A stretch of DNA of 64,000 nucleotides. Source: DATFNI01 sp963712305. Lineage in GTDB: Bacteria > Bacteroidota > Rhodothermia > Balneolales > DATFMH01. Shown piece by piece: positions 1 through 8,771 of this stretch (within the stretch, counting starts at the first letter, position 1; each line of letters begins with the position of its first letter). Below the pieces are notes generated by a model, which saw nothing but the letters and a program-made list of their open reading frames with translations, was not told where the DNA came from and did not search any database. A program made the translations under genes and the position numbers. The stretch is taken from the NCBI GenBank assembly GCA_963712305.1, contig CAVQHI010000003.1, positions 1 to 64,000 on the forward strand, written 5' to 3'.

Positions 1-125
1 TAACGACCCTGCGCATAAGGGGCTAAGATACGAGCAACGCTTGTCAGTGTAGCTAAAAGCTTAAGCAGAAGCGAGATGCGGATTCATGCCCGGCCGGCTT
101 AGTCCCCTTAATGCGCTTGTTAGCC
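1..125 (-). repeat. attC site 1 of the integron (window edge)
   Basis: This is an imperfect palindrome. The left arm reads CTGCGCATAAGGGGCTAAG and the right arm CTTAGTCCCCTTAATGCGC, bounded on the right by the core GTTAGCC at 119-125. The same layout recurs at 815-940, 1654-1780 and 2453-2582, so I read these as attC recombination sites, active in the minus orientation (away from intI). The bases just inside this core (GTTAGCCTGC) are the reverse complement of GCAGGCTAAC at 811-820, as expected for the two ends of one cassette. The outer end is cut by the window edge. Confidence 0.85.
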
Positions 126-131
126 TGCTGA

Positions 132-773
132 TTAATACCAATCAAACTTTTTTAAAGCATCGAGTACAACGAAGTAGTCATGCTCATCTAAAGAACCAAA
201 AGCATATCTATTCCCAAAAAAAACTACGGAATAGTCATTCATTATTTCATACCCTTTTTTTAAAAGATTTTCAATATCATCCACTGTAATGGGGTAATCT
301 TCGTAAAAGTGAGAGTCATTATTTAAAACTGGTTTGGGGCCTGTGTGAAAATAAACATTATTTCTCCAAATGATGAGTTGCTTAATTCTTCGATTATTCT
401 TGTCAAGGAGTGATTGATAATCTTTATCTATTTTGTTTAAGTCTAAGTGTTTTAGATCTTTATAAAAATTCTTTTGGAAATCTTTTGATTGTAGAAGTTC
501 TTGATCATTAATCAGAGCTTTCAAAAAGCTTGGAAGACTTATAACATCTTTGTGCTGATCAAATACTTTACATAAGCGAAATATTACTGCGTCTGCATTT
601 GCAGAAATTGTAGTTTGCCAAAAATTTGGCGCTTTGCCTATTTCGTCTCGATAATCTTTAAAGGAATTGAATAAATTTCGTTCAAGCTTAAAGTGAATGC
701 TTGCTTGAATTAAATCTTCACTGATAGAATCGAGTATCTTTTTGATATCAGAAGGGGTATTTATTTTGTACAT
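132..773 (-). CDS. HEPN-domain protein, AbiU2-like (cassette gene)
   Basis: This is a 213-residue all-helical protein resembling the HEPN/AbiU2 family. The diagnostic feature is R137-x5-H143 in the segment WRNNVYFHTG, matching the RX4-6H ribonuclease motif of HEPN toxins and abortive-infection nucleases. If active it would cut RNA in the cytoplasm, plausibly after phage infection. No antitoxin partner is in the same cassette. The gene is the only ORF between attC 1 and attC 2 and is read in the cassette direction, away from intI. It is AT-rich compared with the chromosomal genes to the right, which fits a horizontally acquired cassette. The family call rests on motif and overall pattern, and a structural search would settle it. 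Confidence 0.65.
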   Translation of the reverse strand: MYKINTPSDIKKILDSISEDLIQASIHFKLERNLFNSFKDYRDEIGKAPNFWQTTISANADAVIFRLCKVFDQHKDVISLPSFLKALINDQELLQSKDFQKNFYKDLKHLDLNKIDKDYQSLLDKNNRRIKQLIIWRNNVYFHTGPKPVLNNDSHFYEDYPITVDDIENLLKKGYEIMNDYSVVFFGNRYAFGSLDEHDYFVVLDALKKFDWY

Positions 774-814
774 ATCTTGGAGGTTATCACAATATGACTC
801 AAAACGTTAAGCAG

Positions 815-940
815 GCTAACGACCCTGCGCATAAGGGGCCAAGATACGAGCACCGATTGTCAATGTAGCTAAAACCTTGAGCACAAGCGAGAAACGGATT
901 CATGCCCGACCGGCTTAGTCCCCTTAATGCGCTTGTTATA
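815..940 (-). repeat. attC site 2 of the integron
   Basis: This ~126-bp imperfect palindrome runs from GCTAAC (815-820) to GTTATA (935-940) and is nearly identical to the sites at 1-125 and 1654-1780. The central part between the arms is also shared, which is typical of a homogeneous chromosomal-integron attC family. The core-adjacent bases GTTATAGTGCC (935-945) are the exact reverse complement of GGCACTATAAC (1649-1659), marking the two ends of the cassette that holds the gene at 952-1611. Confidence 0.9.
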
Positions 941-951
941 GTGCCGACACA

Positions 952-1611
952 TCAAAATCTTAAACTGACCTCAAGTGAAGGGGCAAGTTTAGATTCATCA
1001 ATTCCTGTATCATTATAAAATGAGCCTAAATGTTTGAATAATGATACTTCGCCCTTTATGGCAAAATCTGGGATAACTGTCACATACAACCCAGATTTTA
1101 AGATCAAGTTTTGAAAGGCTTTTCGATTATAGAAATATGCAGGACATCCGTTAGTTATAGAACAAGGACTATCTGGATAGAAATATATCATCGGTCGAAA
1201 TACATACCTCCCATAACCAACACCCACAAACGGATTGATACGCATTTCGGGATTCAAGATCAGATAAGTTGCATCGATACCAAAAAGGTTAAACTGATTT
1301 CTATCATGATATACGGGATTAGTTTTATCTCTTGCTTTAGAAATATGCTGAAAAAAAGCTTCTAACAGTAAATGACGATTTGTGAATTTAGGACGAAAGC
1401 CAGCCTCGAGTTTTAGTCCAGTAGGTTTCATTTTAATAAAGCTTGCATCAGCTGGATAGATAGGCATCTGTGTGATCCCAATTGAAACTTCAAAGGGTCC
1501 GGGAACATATTTCGAACTCTTCAATAAAGGTTGTCCCGATATCGACGTAACAGTTGTACAAATTATGAACGCTGTAACGATTAAGAAACTATGAATAGAT
1601 CGTGATCTCAT
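952..1611 (-). CDS. outer-membrane beta-barrel protein (cassette gene)
   Basis: This 219-residue protein starts with a basic n-region and a hydrophobic stretch (residues ~8-25) ending near SISGQ, a plausible Sec signal peptide. The rest alternates polar and aromatic residues in beta-strand style and ends in ...SLEVSLRF, a terminal Phe as used by the BAM complex. I infer a small outer-membrane barrel of unknown function. It fills the cassette between attC 2 and attC 3 and reads away from the integrase. I do not recognise a named family. Exported or surface proteins are common integron cargo. Confidence 0.7.
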   Translation of the reverse strand: MRSRSIHSFLIVTAFIICTTVTSISGQPLLKSSKYVPGPFEVSIGITQMPIYPADASFIKMKPTGLKLEAGFRPKFTNRHLLLEAFFQHISKARDKTNPVYHDRNQFNLFGIDATYLILNPEMRINPFVGVGYGRYVFRPMIYFYPDSPCSITNGCPAYFYNRKAFQNLILKSGLYVTVIPDFAIKGEVSLFKHLGSFYNDTGIDESKLAPSLEVSLRF

Positions 1612-1653
1612 TTTGCGCTCCTAGTCTTGAAATTACCAATAAATAAAAGGCAC

Positions 1654-1780
1654 TATAACGACCCTGCGCATAAGGGGCTAAGATACAAGCAACGCTTGTC
1701 AATTTAGCTAAAACCTTGAGCACAAGCCAGATGCGAATTCATGCCCGACCGGCTTAGTCCCCTTAATGCGCTTGTTAGTA
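1654..1780 (-). repeat. attC site 3 of the integron
   Basis: The site runs from TATAAC (1654-1659) to GTTAGTA (1774-1780), with the same arms (TGCGCATAAGGGGCTAAG / CTTAGTCCCCTTAATGCGC) and similar spacer as sites 1 and 2. It separates the outer-membrane-protein cassette from the decayed toxin-antitoxin cassette. Confidence 0.9.
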
Positions 1781-1830
1781 CGCGATGCATAAAACATATG
1801 ATTTGACTTGTACAATTGTTATATTTTAGT

Positions 1831-2230
1831 ATGACTGTAACAATAGATACATCTGCCTTGCTGGCGGTGCTGCTTAATGAACCGCACAAACCGGTGATTA
1901 TCGAGTCAACAAAAGGCCATGATTTACAAGCTCCGGCAAGTTTGGATTCCGAAGTTGGAAATGCTCTGTCGGCCATGTTTAAACGAGGTCGTATAACCTT
2001 GGATGATGTGGAACAGGTATTTGCTCAATTTACCCAAATACCGATTCGCAGAACTCAACTACGACTTACCGAAGCGAGTAAGATTAGCGCATGCTCATGA
2101 TATGTATGCTTATGATGCTTATGTACTGGATTGTGCCAGAAAGTATCCATCGAATTTGCTAAGTTAAAACAACCCAGTAAGGGCAATTGACCAAAAATTA
2201 GTAATAACGCTCTTGGAGATATTCGAATCA
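1831..2230 (+). pseudogene. VapC-like PIN-domain toxin, frameshifted remnant
   Basis: The ATG at 1831 opens a PIN domain (TIDTSALLAVLLNEP, with the first acidic metal ligand in the IDTSAL motif; then SEVGNALSAMFKRGRI). The frame closes at 2100. A shift near 2085 restores the next conserved block (AHDMYAYDAYVLDCARKYPSNLLS), and after further damage DQKLV and NALGDIRI appear in other frames around 2190-2230. VapC toxins are magnesium-dependent ribonucleases. This copy needs at least two frame changes and is surely inactive. It runs opposite to the cassette direction, as toxin-antitoxin cassettes often do because they carry their own promoter. Confidence 0.75.
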
Positions 2231-2427
2231 AAGTATATATCTATTCACAGGCACGGGAAAAAATAGCCAAATTACTGGATGATGCAAGCTAGGAAGGGCA
2301 GGTAGAGATTCGGCGACGTGACGGACAAACATTTATCATCAAACCTGTGCAGGAGAAAGAGTCTCCGCTTGATGTGGCGGGAGTTACAACAGGAGTAAGC
2401 TTGGATGAACTGAATAAAGCTGTTTGA
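2227..2427 (+). pseudogene. Phd/YefM-type antitoxin remnant with in-frame stop
   Basis: Reading from 2227 gives IKVYIYSQAREKIAKLLDDAS, then a TAG at 2290-2292, then EGQVEIRRRDGQTFIIKP and SPLDVAGVTTGVSLDELNKAV to TGA at 2425-2427. The pattern (MKVYTYSQAR... EGxVxIRRRDGxxF...SPLDVPGV) is that of small Phd-like antitoxins that neutralise PIN or RelE toxins. The expected ATG is ATC here. It follows the toxin remnant directly, in toxin-then-antitoxin order. Loss of the start plus a nonsense codon indicates decay of the whole module. Confidence 0.65.
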
Positions 2428-2452
2428 GAAAGTAGATAAAGATGGTAATGTT

Positions 2453-2582
2453 GCTAACGACTCTGCGCATAAGTTGGCTAAGTTACGAGCAACGCTTGTT
2501 CAATTTTTAAGCTAAACCTTAAGCATATAGCAAGATGGAATCTTATGCTCAGCCAGCTTAGCCACTTAATGTGTTGTTAACA
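2453..2582 (-). repeat. attC site 4, degenerate, nearest to intI
   Basis: The outer parts (GCTAACGACTCTGCGCATAAG at 2453-2473 and CTTAATGTGTTGTTAACA ending at 2582) resemble the other attC sites, but the arms have diverged (TTGGCTAAG instead of GGGGCTAAG; GCCACTTAATGTG instead of TCCCCTTAATGCG). It borders the decayed toxin-antitoxin cassette. Degeneration at the attI-proximal end suggests that little recent insertion has happened there. Confidence 0.75.
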
Positions 2583-2948
2583 TGAATGAATACTGAACTG
2601 AGTCAACAAGTAAATCCAAATATTGAGAGCTGATACAGCATTTCAAATTAGTGAAACGAACCCGTTAATCAAACTCGGACTAATCGATGCTCTGATATCT
2701 TTCGATACTTATTCGATAATTGATAAATAACTGAAGTCAGCTATAACATACTATTATTAAAATAGCGTGTTACTTATGTAACCTTTGATAAAATCGGTAA
2801 TGTGGTTTTAAAATCAAATAATTGCCTGGTTTTTGTTTTTATCTAAAGAAGTGATTGGATAAGAAGTATAGATAATCTCGACTTGTCTGTAAGGAATTGC
2901 TGATTTTTTGTTCTTATAGGTAAAAGGATCAACTATTCATTCAGGATT
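2583..2948. promoter_or_regulatory. gene-free region expected to hold attI and the intI/cassette promoters
   Basis: This AT-rich stretch between the last attC and intI contains no convincing ORF. In the standard layout it must hold attI and the divergent intI and cassette promoters. GCTATAAC at ~2740-2747 resembles the core used in attC 3 (TATAAC) and is the best attI core candidate, but it does not fit the strict RYYYAAC pattern. I see no clear LexA box. The segment from 2583 to this point would be an ORF-less cassette or a remnant. Confidence 0.4.
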
Positions 2949-3908
2949 ATGAAAAAGCCAAAACTGCTGGAACAGGTACGACAGGAAATCAGAAGGAGAA
3001 ATTATAGCTATAAAACCGAGACCGCCTATGTCAGGTGGATAAAGCGATTTATTCGGTTTCATGGAACGGTTCATCCATCCAAACTGGGAGACGAGGAGGT
3101 GGCGGCGTATTTGAATTATCTTGCCAATAGCCGGAATGTTGCTGCGTCTACCCAGAACCAGGCATTATCTGCCCTGGTCTTTCTGTATAAAGAGGTTCTT
3201 AATCAGACAGAGATGCACTTGGATCTGGTTCGTGCCAAGAAACCCAAAAGGTTGCCCGTCGTATTGTCGGCGGAAGAGATTGTTCGCATTTTTCAAAACT
3301 TGCAGAAAAGACCATTGCTGATTTGTGAATTGCTGTATGGGGCCGGGATGCGAATATCGGAGTGTGTAAGAATACGGGTTCAGGATATCGATTTCGGTTA
3401 TAAACAGATTTGGGTACGGTCTGGAAAGGGGATGAAGGATCGCGTGACCTTGCTTCCCCAGAAATGTATACCGGACTTACAGAAACAAATGAAGAGGGTT
3501 CGAAACCTTCATGAACGGGATTTGAAAAAAGGACTGGGTAAAGCATTATTGCCGGGGGCCCTTGTGAAAAAATATCCGGATGAAGATCAACAATTGAGAT
3601 GGCAATATGTGTTTCCTTCTTCAAGATTATCAAAAGATCCCCGCAGTGGATTGCTGCACAGACATCATGTTTCTGCGGTTTATATACAAACAGCTTTTAA
3701 GAAGGCTGTGCACGCTGCGGGTGTCCCTAAAAAAGCGACCTGTCATTCTCTTCGTCATAGTTTCGCGACTCATTTGCTGTCAAACGGTTACGATATCCGA
3801 ACGGTTCAGGATCTGCTTGGGCATAAAAATGTTGCCACCACCATGGTGTACACCCATATAATAAAGAAAGGTGGGATGGGCGTTAAAAGTCCTATAGATT
3901 CATTTTAA
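2949..3908 (+). CDS. intI: integron integrase IntI (tyrosine recombinase)
   Basis: At 319 residues this is a full-length tyrosine recombinase with a SAM-like N-terminal domain (~1-95) and a catalytic domain (~100-319). The catalytic set is visible: R135 in GAGMRISE, K160, H266-x2-R269 in CHSLRH, H292 in LLGH and Y301 in MVYTH. The IntI-specific insertion lies at ~195-240 (KALLPGALVKKYP...WQYVFPS), which distinguishes integron integrases from XerC/D. IntI recombines single-stranded attC with attI to insert or remove cassettes. It is transcribed away from the cassette array, the usual orientation, and ends at a terminator shared with the convergent gene. Nothing suggests inactivation. Confidence 0.95.
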   Translation: MKKPKLLEQVRQEIRRRNYSYKTETAYVRWIKRFIRFHGTVHPSKLGDEEVAAYLNYLANSRNVAASTQNQALSALVFLYKEVLNQTEMHLDLVRAKKPKRLPVVLSAEEIVRIFQNLQKRPLLICELLYGAGMRISECVRIRVQDIDFGYKQIWVRSGKGMKDRVTLLPQKCIPDLQKQMKRVRNLHERDLKKGLGKALLPGALVKKYPDEDQQLRWQYVFPSSRLSKDPRSGLLHRHHVSAVYIQTAFKKAVHAAGVPKKATCHSLRHSFATHLLSNGYDIRTVQDLLGHKNVATTMVYTHIIKKGGMGVKSPIDSF

Positions 3909-3910
3909 AA

Positions 3911-3932
3911 AAGCCGGGACGCACCCCGGCTT
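3911..3932. terminator. bidirectional hairpin between intI and dinB-like gene
   Basis: AAGCCGGG (3911-3918) pairs perfectly with CCCGGCTT (3925-3932) around a 6-nt loop. The hairpin lies between the convergent stops of intI (3908) and the DinB-family gene (3940). It is preceded by an A-run, giving a T-run for leftward transcription. Confidence 0.8.
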
Positions 3933-3939
3933 ACAGAAA

Positions 3940-4437
3940 TCAAAAACTGGGTTCATCAGCACTCGGACCGTAACTTCCCGGTATCGGTATATCGAGCAAT
4001 CGAAGATATACTCCTAACTGGGCCCGGTGGTGCGTCGTCTGGCTGAATGCATGACGAGTGACCTCGTATTTTGTCATTTCACTAATAATCTGTTCGCCGT
4101 TTCTCAAAGTCCATGTCCCAAGCAGATCATCTTCAGTGGCTTGTGATAAAGCTTTTTTCCCTTTTTCCAGCGATTCTTCGAAAAGAGCCAATAACTCGTC
4201 TGAATTACTCACAGGAGTTGGCTGGTAAGGTGTGGTAGCAAAATCGATACCGTCGGTATTCAACCCCATGTCTACCCACCCGGGAAGCTCTGCTATGTGA
4301 ACAACCAGGTTTTGCAGGGGCATGCTTTTTTCGTGTGGTTTCCAGCTGAATTGGTCGATTGGAACCCTCTTTAAAAATTTTCTGGTGATTTGAGCTTCCT
4401 GGTCCATTTCTTTGAGTAATAATGGTATGATTTCCAT
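3940..4437 (-). CDS. DinB-family protein
   Basis: This is a 165-residue four-helix-bundle protein of the DinB/YfiT superfamily, recognisable by the N-terminal helix, the HIAELPGW segment and the C-terminal TTHHRAQLGVYLRLL helix. The histidines in these two segments are the usual metal ligands. Family members are metal-dependent, thiol-linked transferases or of unknown function. The gene is transcribed towards intI and is probably monocistronic. A second DinB-family gene lies at 17966-18484. No ECF42-type promoter motif was found upstream of this copy. Confidence 0.85.
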   Translation of the reverse strand: MEIIPLLLKEMDQEAQITRKFLKRVPIDQFSWKPHEKSMPLQNLVVHIAELPGWVDMGLNTDGIDFATTPYQPTPVSNSDELLALFEESLEKGKKALSQATEDDLLGTWTLRNGEQIISEMTKYEVTRHAFSQTTHHRAQLGVYLRLLDIPIPGSYGPSADEPSF

Positions 4438-4623
4438 GATATTCCCTTTGGGTTACGGTTAGTTGATGTGTCATGAAATAAATTATGTACGCCATGTGAC
4501 AACCCTATGTCAATAGGTTTTTCTAATGTTTATGGAGTGTATATGACAGGTTGGTGATATGGAAATGATTGAGTTAAGTTATCTCTTTGGGTGCCAATGG
4601 ATCCATCATACTTCTACAAATTA

Positions 4624-4850
4624 TGTGGATAATTTTGTGGAAAAGTTGTTAAAAAATAGTTGGTTCAGGCTATTGACAAAGCCTACAGGATTTTGCTAAT
4701 TACAAGTGAACACAGTTGATGTGACAGCCACGGCAAGATCATCAATAAGGGTTGAAACAATAGTCCGCAACCCGGTTGTGTATCTCTTTCGAACAGAAAA
4801 GATATTCAAATGTGTTCCGGGCACTTTTTTTATTTGTACCCAGACCTTGG
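4624..4850 (+). repeat. DnaA-box repeat, copy 1
   Basis: This is the first of three ~210-bp interspersed copies (others at 6893-7104 and 9030-9240), all in the same orientation. It opens with TGTGGATAA (a perfect DnaA box on the minus strand), followed by TGTGGAAAA. It continues through CTATTGACAAA, GATTTTGCTAATTACAAGTG and AACAATAGTCCGCAACCCGG, and ends at a run of T. By eye the copies are more than 90% identical over ~200 bp. Read on the minus strand, copies 1 and 2 keep a short open frame ending ...VTSTVFTCN, which copy 3 breaks with a 1-nt deletion. Confidence 0.85.
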
Positions 4851-4905
4851 GGTTTTCCTCGTTACGATGCTCTGCTTCGTAACGCCACCGCGGGAGCTCT
4901 GCTCC
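4851..4905. repeat. short dispersed repeat (GTTACGATGCTC type), copy 1
   Basis: TTTTCCTCGTTACGATGCTC recurs at 5471-5490, and similarity continues loosely through TAACGC and GAGCT..TGC. The two copies sit downstream and upstream of the DoxX gene. They look like small dispersed intergenic elements rather than coding sequence. Confidence 0.5.
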
Positions 4906-4990
4906 ATTGTACGAATAAGAATCACATTGGTACGACTCCAAAGTGCTATTAGTACGCTCAGGATATAGTTTAGGATCTTGGTTGTCCCAC

Positions 4991-5452
4991 CTAATGCCGC
5001 AAATCCAATGACCACTTTCCCCCACCTTTCATCAACATAAAAATTGTTCCGATGAACATTGAAAAGTCTGTACGGGCTTCGTGCATCATGGCCCAGAAGC
5101 CGTAACGGCTTAGATGGCGTACTTCAAAAGGACCAAAGCCTGATCCCAATAAGATCGGTAATTTTGTAACTATAATGGCGACAGTAATATCGATAAGCAA
5201 CAGAGTAGACGCCAATCGGGTATAGAAGCCAACAATTACCATGGCACCGCAAACCACTTCTGCCAAACCCACAAAATATGCCCAAAAAGTGAAAGCGGGA
5301 AAGCCTATGGCGGCAAATCGAGCTGGCCCCAAAGCAGGATAAATAAATTTTTGGAGCCCTTCCGACAGAAAGATGATCCCCACCAGGAGACGAATAAGTA
5401 AAACTGATATATCAGATTCCGTATGCCGGTTTAGAATGTTCGTAATGTCCAT
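4991..5452 (-). CDS. DoxX-family membrane protein
   Basis: This 153-residue protein has four predicted membrane helices and the DoxX signatures LIRLLVGIIFLSEGLQKF near residue 20 and GLAEVVCGAMVIVGFYTRLAS near residue 65. The end WSLDLRH matches the usual DoxX C-terminus, so the stop at 4991 is natural. DoxX proteins are inner-membrane proteins linked to thiol or oxidative stress and respiratory electron flow; the substrate here is unknown. It follows the cupredoxin-like lipoprotein on the same strand after a 77-bp gap containing a short dispersed repeat, so cotranscription is possible. Confidence 0.9.
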   Translation of the reverse strand: MDITNILNRHTESDISVLLIRLLVGIIFLSEGLQKFIYPALGPARFAAIGFPAFTFWAYFVGLAEVVCGAMVIVGFYTRLASTLLLIDITVAIIVTKLPILLGSGFGPFEVRHLSRYGFWAMMHEARTDFSMFIGTIFMLMKGGGKWSLDLRH

Positions 5453-5470
5453 TGATCAACTCCTTTATCT

Positions 5471-5525
5471 TTTTCCTCGTTACGATGCTCTTTCTCATAA
5501 CGCAAAAGTGAGCTTTGCCCCATAC
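5471..5525. repeat. short dispersed repeat (GTTACGATGCTC type), copy 2
   Basis: TTTTCCTCGTTACGATGCTC is shared exactly with the copy at 4851-4905, followed by a diverged TAACGC...GAGCTTTGCCCC tail. It lies in the gap between the lipoprotein gene and the DoxX gene. Confidence 0.5.
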
Positions 5526-5529
5526 ACGG

Positions 5530-6474
5530 TTATTCAACCGAAAACTGTTGTACCATACCTGCGCTTGCGTACGATTCTGCAATCCATGCATAACGACCTG
5601 GTTTCAGATCGACCGTAAAGTATTCTGTGCTGCCTTGGGGCATTTCCTGAACACCACCCAAAAATGTGGCGGGGGCGGGGGCTTCCAGCCCATGGATATT
5701 CATCCAGTTCATCCATTCTACCACCTCATTAAAGTTGGTTGTTTCTTCAACCTGAACCAGGTGGACATCATCTCCAACGCCGAAAGCTGCCGGATCCTGG
5801 AAGTGTACAGCTATGGTGTGTCTTCCGGCAGAGAGATCTCCGTTCGTCTCGATATTGTGATTGCGTAAGGTTAAATGTATATCGGCTTCCGGGGGATTGA
5901 GATTCGTCGAATCTTCTGAAACAATAATGTGGTTGACCATACCAAGGGCTCCATGGAATACACCTTCTGGTGTCTTTACATAGCATTCCATTTCATAATT
6001 CCCGGGAATTAGTTTTAGCGTGATGTTTGTAGTCCCGCCCGGAGCAATGAGGCCCGACCCACCTATCGTATGAACATCAGCGACCCATTTGGGGAGACTG
6101 GCCATGAGCCTGTTCGTTGCTTCCTGTTTGCTTATACCACTATCTTTTAAAGCGGTCCATACCTTGCCGAACGGCGGCGCGATTTCACTGAGGTAATCAT
6201 CGTAAGTGACTCCTTCGGGAAGCTTATTCAACATAAAAAAATGTGTCTGCTTGCCATTATTGATGAAATGTATGTTTACCCATCCCGATGGCAAAGTATC
6301 CGGGACCTGGAATTTGAAATCTTGTGCAACGATATCTATCGGAGTATTTCTATTGACGGCGGTTACCGTTTCAGTATGTTTAGCATCGGCAGTTTTCTGA
6401 TCTGACCTGGAATTGCATGAGGTCAGTATAGTTATTGATAAAACAGATATGATGAAGCAGATTGCAGATCTCAT
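5530..6474 (-). CDS. tandem cupredoxin-like lipoprotein
   Basis: This 314-residue protein has a lipoprotein signal ending ILTSC (Cys ~20). Two similar beta-sandwich halves follow (~45-185 and ~190-314). The first keeps a type-1 copper pattern: an upstream His (QTHFF), then C-x9-H-x4-M in the segment starting MECYVKTPEG and ending FHGALGM. The second half has the equivalent AESYASAGM without Cys or His, so only domain 1 is likely to bind copper. It is probably a periplasmic or outer-membrane-anchored electron carrier or copper-binding protein. The neighbouring DoxX gene suggests a redox role. No named family was recognised. Confidence 0.65.
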   Translation of the reverse strand: MRSAICFIISVLSITILTSCNSRSDQKTADAKHTETVTAVNRNTPIDIVAQDFKFQVPDTLPSGWVNIHFINNGKQTHFFMLNKLPEGVTYDDYLSEIAPPFGKVWTALKDSGISKQEATNRLMASLPKWVADVHTIGGSGLIAPGGTTNITLKLIPGNYEMECYVKTPEGVFHGALGMVNHIIVSEDSTNLNPPEADIHLTLRNHNIETNGDLSAGRHTIAVHFQDPAAFGVGDDVHLVQVEETTNFNEVVEWMNWMNIHGLEAPAPATFLGGVQEMPQGSTEYFTVDLKPGRYAWIAESYASAGMVQQFSVE

Positions 6475-6892
6475 ATACCCCTCATTTTTAAATTCTACAT
6501 AACGAAATTACACTGGTCATCTATTAAGGTTAAAATGAAGTATCAGAACCTCAAGTGTTATTTGCACACTATTTCAATAAAAATAAGTAGATATAGATCG
6601 ATAATGAGCTCAATCCCTAACCATGGTGGACACAGTGTAATCTCGCAATATTCACGGAAGAGCAAGAAGGAAGAGAGACTTTCAACTTGTCTATAGGAGC
6701 CCCCATTGACCGTTGTTGCATATTATCTCTTGCCACAAATGACATCCGCCGGGGTATCTCAGCCAACCACTCCTTATATCAATGGCGAGGGCGATCTTTA
6801 ATCCGTCCGTGTAAATCCGCGTCAGCCGCGTTGCCCGTGTTCTATTCTTCCTAAGATATCACCAGGAGACAGATCGATCAGAGTCAAATCAA
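6475..6892. other. intergenic stretch without gene
   Basis: No supported ORF. It contains scattered filler motifs such as CGTGTAAATCCGCGTCAGCCGCG and a CCGTGTTCTATTC tail that recur in other gaps of this window (11.3, 12.1 and 18.6 kb). It must also hold the promoter of the lipoprotein gene. It ends at copy 2 of the DnaA-box repeat. Confidence 0.5.
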
Positions 6893-7104
6893 TGTGGATA
6901 ACCTTGTGGAAAAGTTGTTTAAAAATAAATGGTTTGGGCTATTGACAAAGGTGTCCGGATTTTGCTAATTACAAGTGAACACAGTTGATGTGACGGCCAC
7001 GGCAAGATCATCAATAAGGGTTGAAACAATAGTCCGCAACCCGGTTGTGTATCTCTTTCGAACAGAAAAGATATTCAAATGTGTTCCGGGCGCTTTTTTT
7101 ATTT
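6893..7104 (+). repeat. DnaA-box repeat, copy 2
   Basis: This starts with TGTGGATAACC-TTGTGGAAAAGTTG and stays collinear with copies 1 and 3 to the terminal T-run (GCGCTTTTTTTAT). It lies ~195 bp beyond the 3' end of the MoaD-like gene. The minus-strand frame ending VTSTVFTCN is intact in this copy. Confidence 0.85.
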
Positions 7105-7299
7105 TGTGGAGGATTTTTGAGGATATCTTTTCGATGCAAATATCTTATTTGTAATTCTATTTGAGTGGCTCTGCAGAAAGCACGGTAGATCTTTTCCCTC
7201 TTAAAAAGGGGGCGCAGGGGTTGTCCAGTCGTGTCGTCACAGGCAATTTGAAGGAATTTTACAGCCTGTACTTGTAGGGCCGCCTCAGGAATAAAAAAA

Positions 7300-7592
7300 T
7301 CACCCGCCCGCAATAGAACCAATAATCAGCAACGGCTCTTTTCCCGATGCAACTTCCTCCGGTAACTGTGCATCAGGTGATTCCAGGGACAGATCTTTAC
7401 CGTTGGCGTAGAAGCGAAGAAAGGGCCGGCGTTGCTGTGTGGCATGATCGCGGATGGTTCCGGCAAGCATTGGATAACGTTGCTCGATGGCATCAAGGAC
7501 CGACCGCTGTGTGATCGGTCCCTGAACATCGAGTTGTATCTCGTCCTCAATATTGGCGAGCATGCGAAGATGATATGGAAGCTCAACACGGA

Positions 7593-7596
<4 letters not shown>
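7300..7596 (-). CDS. MoaD/ThiS-like ubiquitin-fold protein
   Basis: This 98-residue beta-grasp protein starts IRVELPYHLRML, has the GPITQRSVLDAIEQRYPML helix, and ends in ...IIGSIAGG. The C-terminal Gly-Gly is the residue pair that MoaD and ThiS proteins adenylate and thiocarboxylate to carry sulfur. No moa, moe or thi genes are near. It overlaps the upstream BNR-repeat gene by 4 bp, so the two are translationally coupled. I believe this BNR/MoaD pairing recurs in other genomes, but its purpose is not established. A sulfur-carrier or conjugation role is inference. Confidence 0.8.

Positions 7597-8771
<1,175 letters not shown>

Noticed and set aside
2949..3908. IntI as a XerC/D or phage integrase
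   Set aside because: The KALLPGAL...WQYVFPS insertion and the adjacent attC array identify an integron integrase.
4696..5025. DoxX reading continued into the repeat by frameshift
   Set aside because: The DoxX protein ends naturally at WSLDLRH; the alternative frames downstream have no family similarity.
7011..7322. 103-residue minus-strand open frame after the MoaD-like gene
   Set aside because: It spans part of the DnaA-box repeat and unrelated intergenic sequence and overlaps the MoaD-like 3' end; no domain seen.
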